Shown piece by piece: positions 6,045 to 11,676 of a stretch of DNA of 11,676 nucleotides. The stretch lies in contig JAEYVW010000075.1 of the NCBI GenBank assembly GCA_023429365.1, forward strand, positions 1 through 11,676, given 5' to 3'. This DNA comes from Bacteroidota bacterium (GTDB lineage: Bacteria > Bacteroidota > Bacteroidia > Chitinophagales > Chitinophagaceae). Below the pieces are notes generated by a model, which was given only the letters and a program-made list of their open reading frames with translations, made no database searches and was not told where the DNA came from. How positions within the stretch are numbered: the stretch's first letter is position 1; each line of letters opens with the position of its first letter. The position numbers were made by a program, and so were the translations under genes.

Positions 6045-7193
6045 CTACAGTTTAATAAATCCTGAACGATATCTTACCTCACTGCCAGCAATTATTTCAA
6101 TAAAATATCTTCCTGGCCGAAGGGAGTTTACATCCATGGAAATAGTAGACGCCTGGCCCTGGTTATTAATATTCCTTGTACTTAGTTGTACACCCTGTAC
6201 ATTCAGGATCCGGATATAGCTGTTGCCTGCATCGAGTCGTGGTAAGGACAACTGAACGGTGGAACTGGCAGGATTGGGATAGAGACGTAAACCGGTGACG
6301 GTGCTGTTACGTACGAGTAAGACCTGGCTATAAGTGAAACTAAGATCCAGGTCAACCATTTTTAGGCGATAGTATTGTGTAGATGGTGCAGAGTTGTCGA
6401 GATAAGAATATTTGCCCCCACCATTGGTGTTACTGGAAACGCGGCCTAAACTGCTATAAGAACGGCCATCGGCACTGCGCTCAATTTCAAAATGACTCAC
6501 GTTCATTTCTGCTGCTGTCTCCCATTGAAGCTGAACGGCATTGTCTTCAATGCTTGCATTAAAGGAAAGTAGTGTAAGTGGCAATACAAAATTTGCCGGT
6601 GCAACCTGTATATTGTTGATACCAGTTAGGGATCCACTTTCGTCTTCCATCAATATCCTTACTTCATCCACATTCCCGAAAGCGGGAGGTAACAGAAAAT
6701 CCGGGTCGGTAGAAGACTGTGAAAGCGTGATGTTCACACTGATATCGATATTGCTCGCGAACGTGAGGGTGCCAGTCAATGCGCCACCCTGGTATGCTTC
6801 GATTTTAAACGGTTCGCCACTCACGAATCCCCAGTCATTGAAATCAATCGACAAAAGTGAGAAGTCGGAGCCCGAAGCTGAGCGTATCGACCAGGCATAG
6901 AGTGGGTTGGTATCCCCATATGTAATAATGGGTGGATAGCCGGGCCAGTCATTGCTGTCGTGATATTGAAGGGGGTCTGCCGTCAAAGTTGCACCGGTAT
7001 TATCAATCGGTGTTGCTACCAGGTTAAAGTCCGTGATGGTTACTGATCCTCCATCGCCATCACTGGCAATATTATCAGCAAATCCTGTAGCATTTGAAAA
7101 AGTGACGGTGGGTGCGGTGGCGAGGCTTACCTGGGAATAGCCGGGTTGGTAGATAAATACAGCGATTCCCATGAGGAGTAGAAATTTTCTCAT
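6045..7193 (-). CDS. Secreted protein with T9SS type A C-terminal sorting domain
   Basis: The 382-residue product starts at the ATG at 7193 (MRKFLLLMG); the frame is open 3 nt further to a TTG that I do not favour. Residues 1-20 form a Sec signal peptide, probably cut after YS near QVS. Residues about 21-205 are a beta-rich, Ser/Thr/Asp-rich domain that I do not recognise; its end, VDEVRILMEDESGSLTGINN, resembles the close of adhesin or carbohydrate-binding jelly-roll folds. Residues about 208-300 (LLSFNASIEDNAVQLQWETA..., ending YYRLKMVD) form a fibronectin III-like module common in Bacteroidota surface proteins. Residues 302-382, from LRLYPNPAS to GRYFIEI and a final SGFIKL, are a Por_Secre_tail sorting domain, which directs export through T9SS and cell-surface attachment or release. 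No catalytic motif is visible. Termination is at the shared hairpin 5967-6001. Confidence 0.9.
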   Translation of the reverse strand: MRKFLLLMGIAVFIYQPGYSQVSLATAPTVTFSNATGFADNIASDGDGGSVTITDFNLVATPIDNTGATLTADPLQYHDSNDWPGYPPIITYGDTNPLYAWSIRSASGSDFSLLSIDFNDWGFVSGEPFKIEAYQGGALTGTLTFASNIDISVNITLSQSSTDPDFLLPPAFGNVDEVRILMEDESGSLTGINNIQVAPANFVLPLTLLSFNASIEDNAVQLQWETAAEMNVSHFEIERSADGRSYSSLGRVSSNTNGGGKYSYLDNSAPSTQYYRLKMVDLDLSFTYSQVLLVRNSTVTGLRLYPNPASSTVQLSLPRLDAGNSYIRILNVQGVQLSTRNINNQGQASTISMDVNSLRPGRYFIEIIAGSEVRYRSGFIKL

Positions 7194-7196
7194 CAA

Positions 7197-7442
7197 AAAA
7201 AGTTTAAGCGTGAAGGAATAGCGGGAACGGAGCTTATCTCATACGCAGCAATAAGTGTGCAAAATTCATGTGGCCGGCTTTGGGTTGTCATATGCCGGAC
7301 ACCAGGTAGTGTCGAAAAAGAAATGAAGTTGTTCCAAAAATATGCACATCGTTAAGAGGAAGAAAGTTCAATGTACTTTCAACTTTGTAATTAACTAACA
7401 TACTTCAGAGCAACTTCATTTATAATCATGGCTGATCAAAGC
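7197..7442. other. Intergenic region upstream of the T9SS gene
   Basis: The 246 nt contain no gene that I can support. On the minus strand TATTTTTG (7342-7335) is a full match to TAnnTTTG, and 19 nt further upstream is TTTC (7365-7362), one mismatch from TTTG. This is a candidate promoter giving a leader of roughly 135 nt. An inverted repeat GAAAGT (7362-7367) / ACTTTC (7375-7380) with a 7-nt spacer overlaps the -33 position and could be an operator; this is speculative. Confidence 0.4.
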
Positions 7443-7883
7443 TTATTTGTCCTTGATCTCCTGTCCTTCAGGTGAATACATTACTTTGGTTTTTGGATTG
7501 CCGTTAAACTTAACCAGATAATAACTTGTTCCGTCCTTTTCCATTTTATAAACATCATCTATGTCTTTACCGGAATGTGCGGATTGCAGGGCAGAACTTA
7601 TTGCTGCAGGCAATTCACTCTTTTTGATTTCAATCCCTTTTTTAAGCAATTTACCAGAAGCGTCAAATGCTGCGATATTGTCCACATCTTTAACCTCGAA
7701 TTCTACTTTATAATGGCCATCTTTTAAAACCCATTCCACATCACGTGCGTCGAGGAATTCAGACTGAAAACTGGTCTTAATGGCTGCGGGTAAATCGGCG
7801 TCCTTTACTTTTTGTGCGTCCTGTGCGTTCAATCCCAGGGAGAGAGCGGTCACTAGCAATGCTGCTAAAAGTGTTTTCTTCAT
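7443..7883 (-). CDS. PepSY-like periplasmic protein
   Basis: This 146-residue protein has a clear Sec signal peptide (MKKTLLAALLVTALSLGLNA, cleaved before or near QDAQ). The mature part has two similar halves, about 25-80 (LPAAIKTSFQSEFLDARDVEWVLKDGHYKVEFE) and about 94-146 (LPAAISSALQSAHSGKDIDDVYKMEKDGTSYYLVKF). Both follow the same plan of LPAAI, amphipathic helix, then strands around a KDG or EKDG turn. This matches the PepSY-like family (beta-lactamase-inhibitor-like fold, Pfam PF11396 from memory), abundant in Bacteroidota. Its role is not established; members are thought to act in the periplasm, possibly as inhibitors or chaperone-like modules. The start ATG at 7883 follows an A-rich leader without a Shine-Dalgarno sequence. 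It is codirectional with the T9SS gene but 249 nt upstream of its ATG, so a shared transcript is uncertain. Confidence 0.85.
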   Translation of the reverse strand: MKKTLLAALLVTALSLGLNAQDAQKVKDADLPAAIKTSFQSEFLDARDVEWVLKDGHYKVEFEVKDVDNIAAFDASGKLLKKGIEIKKSELPAAISSALQSAHSGKDIDDVYKMEKDGTSYYLVKFNGNPKTKVMYSPEGQEIKDK

Positions 7884-8088
7884 AATTAAAGGTTTTTTTA
7901 CTCTTTTATTTATACAAAGAATAAGCCATGCACAACCGCCCTGCTGGGGGGCAAAATGGGGCTGTCCGACTGGGGCATAGCTTCCTCAGGGAAGGTTTTT
8001 CCACGTCACGCCGCCCGAGCTAAAGAGAAGGTTAAAGATCAACGCATTGCGGCAGCTAATTTTAATTATTTTTGAGCAGAGCTGTTCC
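7884..8088. other. Divergent intergenic region between the PepSY-like and CDP-alcohol transferase genes
   Basis: The 205 nt hold no gene. The centre is unusually G rich on the plus strand, with runs at 7946-7951, 7958-7961, 7972-7975 and 7989-7991. A short hairpin CTTCC-TCAG-GGAAG (7981-7994) is followed by TTTTT at 7996-8000, but no plus-strand gene lies upstream for it to terminate. It could block antisense reading or be chance. Confidence 0.4.
8046..8074 (+). promoter_or_regulatory. Candidate promoter of the CDP-alcohol phosphatidyltransferase gene
   Basis: TATTTTTG at 8067-8074 is a full match to the TAnnTTTG -7 box. ATTG at 8046-8049 lies 17 nt upstream as a one-mismatch -33 element. 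Transcription would start near 8080, leaving only about 9 nt before the ATG at 8089, which would make this mRNA nearly leaderless. Confidence 0.45.
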
Positions 8089-8685
8089 ATGCACAAAACC
8101 AGTTACTATATCATTAACGGCATTACTATCTACCGGGTCGCGGCGTCATTGATCCTGTTGTTTCTGCTCATTACGAATCAGCCCGAAATTTTCAAATGGT
8201 TCCTGGCCTTTAGCTTTTTCACAGACGCGATCGATGGTTTCCTGGCCAGGCGTTATAAGGTTGTAAGTGTAATGGGAGCGAAGCTTGATTCCATTGGTGA
8301 TGATCTTACGGTGGCCATGGGCGTCATAGGATTGATCGTTTATAAGTACGATTTTATCAGCCAGCATTATATTTGGTTCATCATCCTGTTGATACTCTTT
8401 GCCGTCCAGGTTATTTCGGCGTTTGTCCGTTATGGAGAAATGACCAGTTTTCACACCTACCTGGCTAAACTTGCTGCTGTAGCCCAGGGAATATTCTTAA
8501 TAACTGCTTTTTTTCTCCCTGAACCCAACCGTATATTGTTCTTTATTGCCATTATCATTACGGCACTCGACCTGATCGAGGAGATCTTTATCGTCTATAC
8601 ATTAAAAGAGCCAAGGCAAAATGTTAAAGGACTATATTGGATCAATCGCCAAAGTTCAGGAAAGTCGGCCAGCATGAGCGAATAG
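8089..8685 (+). CDS. CDP-alcohol phosphatidyltransferase family protein
   Basis: This 198-residue integral membrane enzyme belongs to the family that moves a phosphatidyl group from a CDP-linked lipid to an alcohol. The full signature D-x2-DG-x2-AR-x8-G-x3-D-x3-D is present as D46, D49, G50, A53, R54, G63, D67 and D71; the aspartates bind metals and the last is the catalytic base. Hydrophobic segments at about 17-29, 34-45, 73-88, 95-115, 130-147 and 150-165 give the expected six-helix fold. The start ATG 8089 (MHKTSYY) is preferred over a TTG at 8047, which lies in the putative promoter. Which alcohol is used (glycerol 3-phosphate as in PgsA, serine, inositol or another) cannot be read from the motif. 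It stands alone, divergent from the PepSY-like gene. Confidence 0.88.
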   Translation: MHKTSYYIINGITIYRVAASLILLFLLITNQPEIFKWFLAFSFFTDAIDGFLARRYKVVSVMGAKLDSIGDDLTVAMGVIGLIVYKYDFISQHYIWFIILLILFAVQVISAFVRYGEMTSFHTYLAKLAAVAQGIFLITAFFLPEPNRILFFIAIIITALDLIEEIFIVYTLKEPRQNVKGLYWINRQSSGKSASMSE

Positions 8686-8970
8686 TTACAAATTAAGATG
8701 GCATCAGTACCAGTTTGAATCAGGCAGGAAAAGAAATTCCGGATTCGAATCTTGACTTTCCAGATAAGCTGTCGAGACTTTGTCGCTGAAACATTTTAGA
8801 TAACTATCAGGATCAATATCTGAGGTCTGATTCCCCATTTATTCTGATGATGAGAAAAAAAATTCCTGTCATCAGGTTATTTGCTGCATCTCTCTTCCAG
8901 AACGGCGCTGGCATAATATCTGTCGCAGTTGATTACTTAATCTATTTTTTTTCTCCAAAAACAAAAAGCT
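8686..8970. other. Intergenic region before the dehydrogenase gene
   Basis: The 285 nt have no supportable gene. CTGATGA (8844-8850) and TCATCAG (8869-8875) form a 7-bp stem around an 18-nt A-rich loop, without a following T-run. GATTCGAATC (8742-8751) is a perfect 10-bp palindrome. No TTTG/TAnnTTTG promoter is evident ahead of the dehydrogenase; a long T-tract (8944-8951) and an A-rich leader precede its ATG. Confidence 0.45.
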
Positions 8971-10143
8971 ATGAAAGCAGCAGTATTCCACAGGATCAAT
9001 AAGATCAGTGTAGATAATGTGCCTGATCCGGTTATCGAGGCGGCAGATGATATTATCGTGCGTGTGACATCCACGGCAATTTGCGGATCAGATCTACACA
9101 TATATGATGGGTTTGTTCCGCAGGCTCGGGATCTTGTACTTGGACATGAGTTTATGGGTGTAGTGGAAGAAGCCGGCCCGGATGTAAGGAGTTTAAAGAA
9201 GGGCGACAGGGTAGTGGTGCCTTTTACAATTGCGTGCGGTCAGTGTTTTTTTTGTCAGCAGGGCTTTCATGCCAACTGTGAGCATACGAATCCTGATCAT
9301 TATGGCCCCCGTGGTGACCTGCTGAAAGAAAAAGGCGGAGGTATGTTTGGATATACCGATCTATACGGAGGTTATAATGGTGGGCAGGCAGAGTTTGTGA
9401 GGGTGCCCCGCGCCAACGCCGGACCTAAACTTATACCGGAAGGACTGGATTATGAGCAGGTTCTTTTTCTGACTGATATTTTCCCTACTGGGTGGAGCGC
9501 GGTCAAATGGGGTAAGGTCAAACAAGGAGACTATGTAGTGATTTTCGGCAGCGGGCCAGTCGGACTAATGGCCCAAAAAGCGGCTTGGTTGCACGGAGCA
9601 GAACGTGTTATTGCAGTGGATCCCCTCGATTACCGACTTGAAAAAGCGCGGACTGTAAACAAAGTGGATACGATCAACGCGAACGACGATGACCTGATTG
9701 AAAAAATTTATGAAATGACCGATGGCCGCGGTGCTGATGTGGCAATAGATGCGGTGGGTATGGAAGCCAACCGAAATTTTCTCGAAAAAGCAAAAGCGGT
9801 TATCAATATGGAAAAAGGGACCTCAAAAGTGATTGAATTGTGTACGGAGGCTGTTAGACGTAGCGGGACCATTTCAGTTGTAGGTGTTTACGCCAGTCCT
9901 TATGATAATTTTCCAATACATCGGATTTTTGATAAAGGGTTGATCATGCAATTCGGACAGGCCCAGGTGCACATGTACATCGACCAGTGTTTTGAACTTG
10001 TTCGTACCGGAAAAGTTACACTTGATGATATCATAACCCATCGTCTACCGCTTAGCAAAGCTTCCGAGGCGTATGATATGTTTAAGGAAAAAACAGACAA
10101 CTGTGTGAAGGTGGTACTTAAACCAGAGTTAGATCGCTATTGA
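8971..10143 (+). CDS. Zinc-dependent alcohol dehydrogenase, formaldehyde-dehydrogenase-like
   Basis: This 390-residue protein is a medium-chain dehydrogenase/reductase that oxidises an alcohol or hemiacetal with a nicotinamide cofactor. The catalytic zinc site is ICGSDLH with C38 and GHE with H59-E60. The structural zinc cysteines are C89, C92, C95 and C103. The Rossmann motif GSGPVG is at 193-198, and the strand end VIAVDP places D217 where it would favour NAD over NADP. The YGGYNGGQAEFVRVP segment (132-146) and the inserted loop after the structural zinc resemble the glutathione-independent formaldehyde dehydrogenase-like subgroup; the real substrate is unknown. The start MKAAVFH is canonical. 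The next gene begins 37 nt downstream, and the pair is probably one transcription unit linked to stress or detoxification. Confidence 0.92.
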   Translation: MKAAVFHRINKISVDNVPDPVIEAADDIIVRVTSTAICGSDLHIYDGFVPQARDLVLGHEFMGVVEEAGPDVRSLKKGDRVVVPFTIACGQCFFCQQGFHANCEHTNPDHYGPRGDLLKEKGGGMFGYTDLYGGYNGGQAEFVRVPRANAGPKLIPEGLDYEQVLFLTDIFPTGWSAVKWGKVKQGDYVVIFGSGPVGLMAQKAAWLHGAERVIAVDPLDYRLEKARTVNKVDTINANDDDLIEKIYEMTDGRGADVAIDAVGMEANRNFLEKAKAVINMEKGTSKVIELCTEAVRRSGTISVVGVYASPYDNFPIHRIFDKGLIMQFGQAQVHMYIDQCFELVRTGKVTLDDIITHRLPLSKASEAYDMFKEKTDNCVKVVLKPELDRY

Positions 10144-10180
10144 TCTGGGAAATCGAAGTTTTAACCAAAAAATTTAAGTT

Positions 10181-10690
10181 ATGAAGGAAATTAAAAATCT
10201 TGAAGACCTGTTTTTTCATGAATTGCAGGTACTGTGGAGCGCTGAGAACATGCTGGTGGAGGCTATGCCGGCGATGATCGAACGCGCAAAAAATCCTGGT
10301 CTTAAAAAAAATTTGGCTTTACACCTGGCAGAAACCGAGCAGCATAAAGTTGCTCTTGAAATGATTTGTAAAGGGCTGGGCATAGATCCGCAGGGTGATT
10401 TCAACCCCGGCATGAAGGGCATTCTTGAGGAAGGACAAAAAGTGATGGCTAAAGATGCAACAGCTGAAGGAATGGACGCTGCCCTGATTGCAGGAGCGCA
10501 AAAAGTGGAGCATTACGAAATTTCCGGTTACGGTTCAGCAGCACACTATGCCGAAATGTTGGGATATGATGCTATCGCCAAGCGACTTCGATTGACCCTT
10601 GAGGAAGAGCAGCAGGCGGATACCAAATTAAATACGCTTGCAAAAAATATCGTTAACAGGCGGGCAAAGTTGGTAGAGGAACATGCATAG
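10181..10690 (+). CDS. YciE/YciF ferritin-like protein (DUF892)
   Basis: This 169-residue, almost entirely helical cytoplasmic protein has the usual length of the YciE/YciF (DUF892) family, a four-helix ferritin-like fold linked to general and osmotic stress. The motifs LFFHELQVLWSAE (10-22), HLAETEQH (48-55), AQKVEHYEISGYG (106-118) and LRLTLEEEQQAD (136-147) supply the candidate metal ligands: E22, E51 or E53, H55, E110, H111 and E143. The biochemical role is not settled; a di-iron site is predicted from the fold. It sits 37 nt behind the zinc dehydrogenase, with an A-rich leader and no clear Shine-Dalgarno sequence. It converges on the next gene with only 23 nt between the stops and no visible terminator. 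Confidence 0.93.
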   Translation: MKEIKNLEDLFFHELQVLWSAENMLVEAMPAMIERAKNPGLKKNLALHLAETEQHKVALEMICKGLGIDPQGDFNPGMKGILEEGQKVMAKDATAEGMDAALIAGAQKVEHYEISGYGSAAHYAEMLGYDAIAKRLRLTLEEEQQADTKLNTLAKNIVNRRAKLVEEHA

Positions 10691-10713
10691 AATATATTCA
10701 AGTGATCAGGTGT

Positions 10714-11676
10714 TTAAACGGCGTTCAGGTCCGGAACTTTGGGCATTGGAATTTTTTTCCCCGATTCCATGGCTTCATAAATAGCTTCGATGATTACAAG
10801 ATCCGCTCTGCCCATAGTACCCGGAACCCTGACCGGTTTGTTGTTCAACACAGAAAGGGCGAAATCATCCATTTGCAGCGCCTGCTGGTTTACCTGGGGT
10901 AGATCCATAAACCCTGTTGCTGTTTTGCCCTGGATGCCCGCATAACCATATGCCGGGGAAAGTTCAAACCATCCATGTGTTGCGTTGACATGAAGCAGGT
11001 CCATATCGATGGTATAACTGGTTTCGCATCGTGCGATGGTCCCGCCAGGGAATTCCATTTCCCATTGAAGGGATTCCTCGATATTTTTAAAACGTCCAGG
11101 TTGGGTATCAGCTCCGCGTTTTGCTGTAATTGATATTGGTTCCATACCGGTAGTATACCTTGCAGCCTGTATGCAATAAATGCCCAGGTCCATGAGCGGG
11201 CCACCACCGGCAAGTGATCCGTCCAGACGCCAGCCGTCGACCGTGCTGCTACCATGTTTAGCGGATAACTCGATCAATTTGCCATAGCCTGCATTTTGAC
11301 CCAGTTTCATCATTTCCTTGTGATGTGGTTCAAAATGCAGCCGGTATCCAATGGAAAGTAATTTGCCAGCTTCCTCGCAGGTCTGGATCATTTGGTCACA
11401 CTCGGCTACGGAAATTGCCATAGGTTTTTCACATATCACATGTTTTCCTGCCCGGGCAGCCCGTATTGCAAATTCTGCATGTAATGCGTTCGGTAGTACG
11501 ATATATACAATGTCTATATCTTTATTTTCCTTAATACTGTCGAAGTTGTCATAGGTATACACATTTGCATCAGGGATATCATACTTTGTTTGCCAGGCTG
11601 GGATCTTTGATAACGAACCAGTGACAATTCCTGCTAAACGACAGTGTCTGGTTTCCAGCAATGCAGACCCAAGTTG
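10714..11676 (-). CDS. Gfo/Idh/MocA oxidoreductase, glucose-fructose oxidoreductase-like (partial, 5' end outside window)
   Basis: The frame stays open to the right edge: upstream of the TTG at 11661-11659 it reads QLGSA then LLETRHCRLAGIVTG. The Rossmann GxGxxA start therefore lies beyond the window and only the C-terminal 320 residues are present. The N-terminal nucleotide-binding half shows IDIVYIVLPNALHAEFAIRAARAGKHVICEKPMA, with the catalytic-lysine motif EKP, and GYRLHFEPHH. The C-terminal alpha/beta domain has GGGPLMDLGIYCIQAARY, with the conserved D and Y of the family. The order and wording of these motifs resemble Zymomonas glucose-fructose oxidoreductase and related sugar dehydrogenases more than inositol dehydrogenases. 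The sugar substrate is an inference. Whether a Tat signal precedes it, as in Zymomonas, cannot be seen. Confidence 0.9.
   Translation of the reverse strand, partial: QLGSALLETRHCRLAGIVTGSLSKIPAWQTKYDIPDANVYTYDNFDSIKENKDIDIVYIVLPNALHAEFAIRAARAGKHVICEKPMAISVAECDQMIQTCEEAGKLLSIGYRLHFEPHHKEMMKLGQNAGYGKLIELSAKHGSSTVDGWRLDGSLAGGGPLMDLGIYCIQAARYTTGMEPISITAKRGADTQPGRFKNIEESLQWEMEFPGGTIARCETSYTIDMDLLHVNATHGWFELSPAYGYAGIQGKTATGFMDLPQVNQQALQMDDFALSVLNNKPVRVPGTMGRADLVIIEAIYEAMESGKKIPMPKVPDLNAV

Noticed and set aside
6541..6900. A 119-codon plus-strand open frame
   Set aside because: It is antisense to the T9SS protein gene, which has a signal peptide and sorting domain; it has no recognisable features of its own.
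8844..8875. A possible terminator hairpin CTGATGA / TCATCAG after the CDP-alcohol transferase gene
   Set aside because: The loop is 18 nt and there is no following T-run, so it is not convincing as an intrinsic terminator.
10712..10719. The palindrome GTTTAAAC at the end of the oxidoreductase gene
   Set aside because: It is an 8-bp palindrome overlapping a stop codon, expected by chance and without a partner site.

Overview
The window reads as ordinary chromosomal DNA of a Bacteroidota bacterium, most likely the Chitinophagaceae or a close relative. The evidence is a type IX secretion (T9SS) C-terminal sorting domain, a tmRNA whose tag reads GNTQYAMAA (the Bacteroidota G...YA(L/M)AA pattern) and which lacks an encoded CCA, and promoters of the TTTG / TAnnTTTG type. 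A-rich leaders without clear Shine-Dalgarno sequences and a bacterial GH3-family protein also fit. The genus is an inference; no rRNA is present.

Layout. Left edge, minus strand: the 5' part of a Lys/Ala/Pro-repeat, histone H1-like gene, then rpmA (bL27) and rplU (bL21). rplU has a very good promoter and a small hairpin at the predicted mRNA 5' end. Plus strand from about 900: a GH3-family acyl-adenylating enzyme, then dxr (MEP pathway) 18 nt later, then an RseP-type site-2 protease after a 227-nt gap. Between rseP and ssrA lies about 215 nt of G-rich degenerate tandem repeats with an 11-bp inverted repeat whose right arm ends just before the tmRNA. ssrA is followed by its own terminator and then by a bidirectional terminator.

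Minus strand, 6045-7883: a T9SS-secreted protein and, upstream of it, a small periplasmic PepSY-like protein. Plus strand again: a CDP-alcohol phosphatidyltransferase (8089-8685), then a likely two-gene stress unit of a zinc-dependent, formaldehyde-dehydrogenase-like dehydrogenase and a YciE/YciF ferritin-like protein (8971-10690). The right edge holds a convergent Gfo/Idh/MocA oxidoreductase, resembling glucose-fructose oxidoreductase, whose 5' end lies outside the window.

Functionally this is mostly core biology (translation, trans-translation ribosome rescue, isoprenoid synthesis, envelope proteolysis) joined to envelope, secretion and stress genes. I see no defence island, integrase, IS element, CRISPR array or phage region, and nothing that I would call a new multi-gene system. 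The points most worth a second look are the repeat block abutting ssrA, the rplU 5' hairpin, and the substrate of the GH3 enzyme next to dxr.
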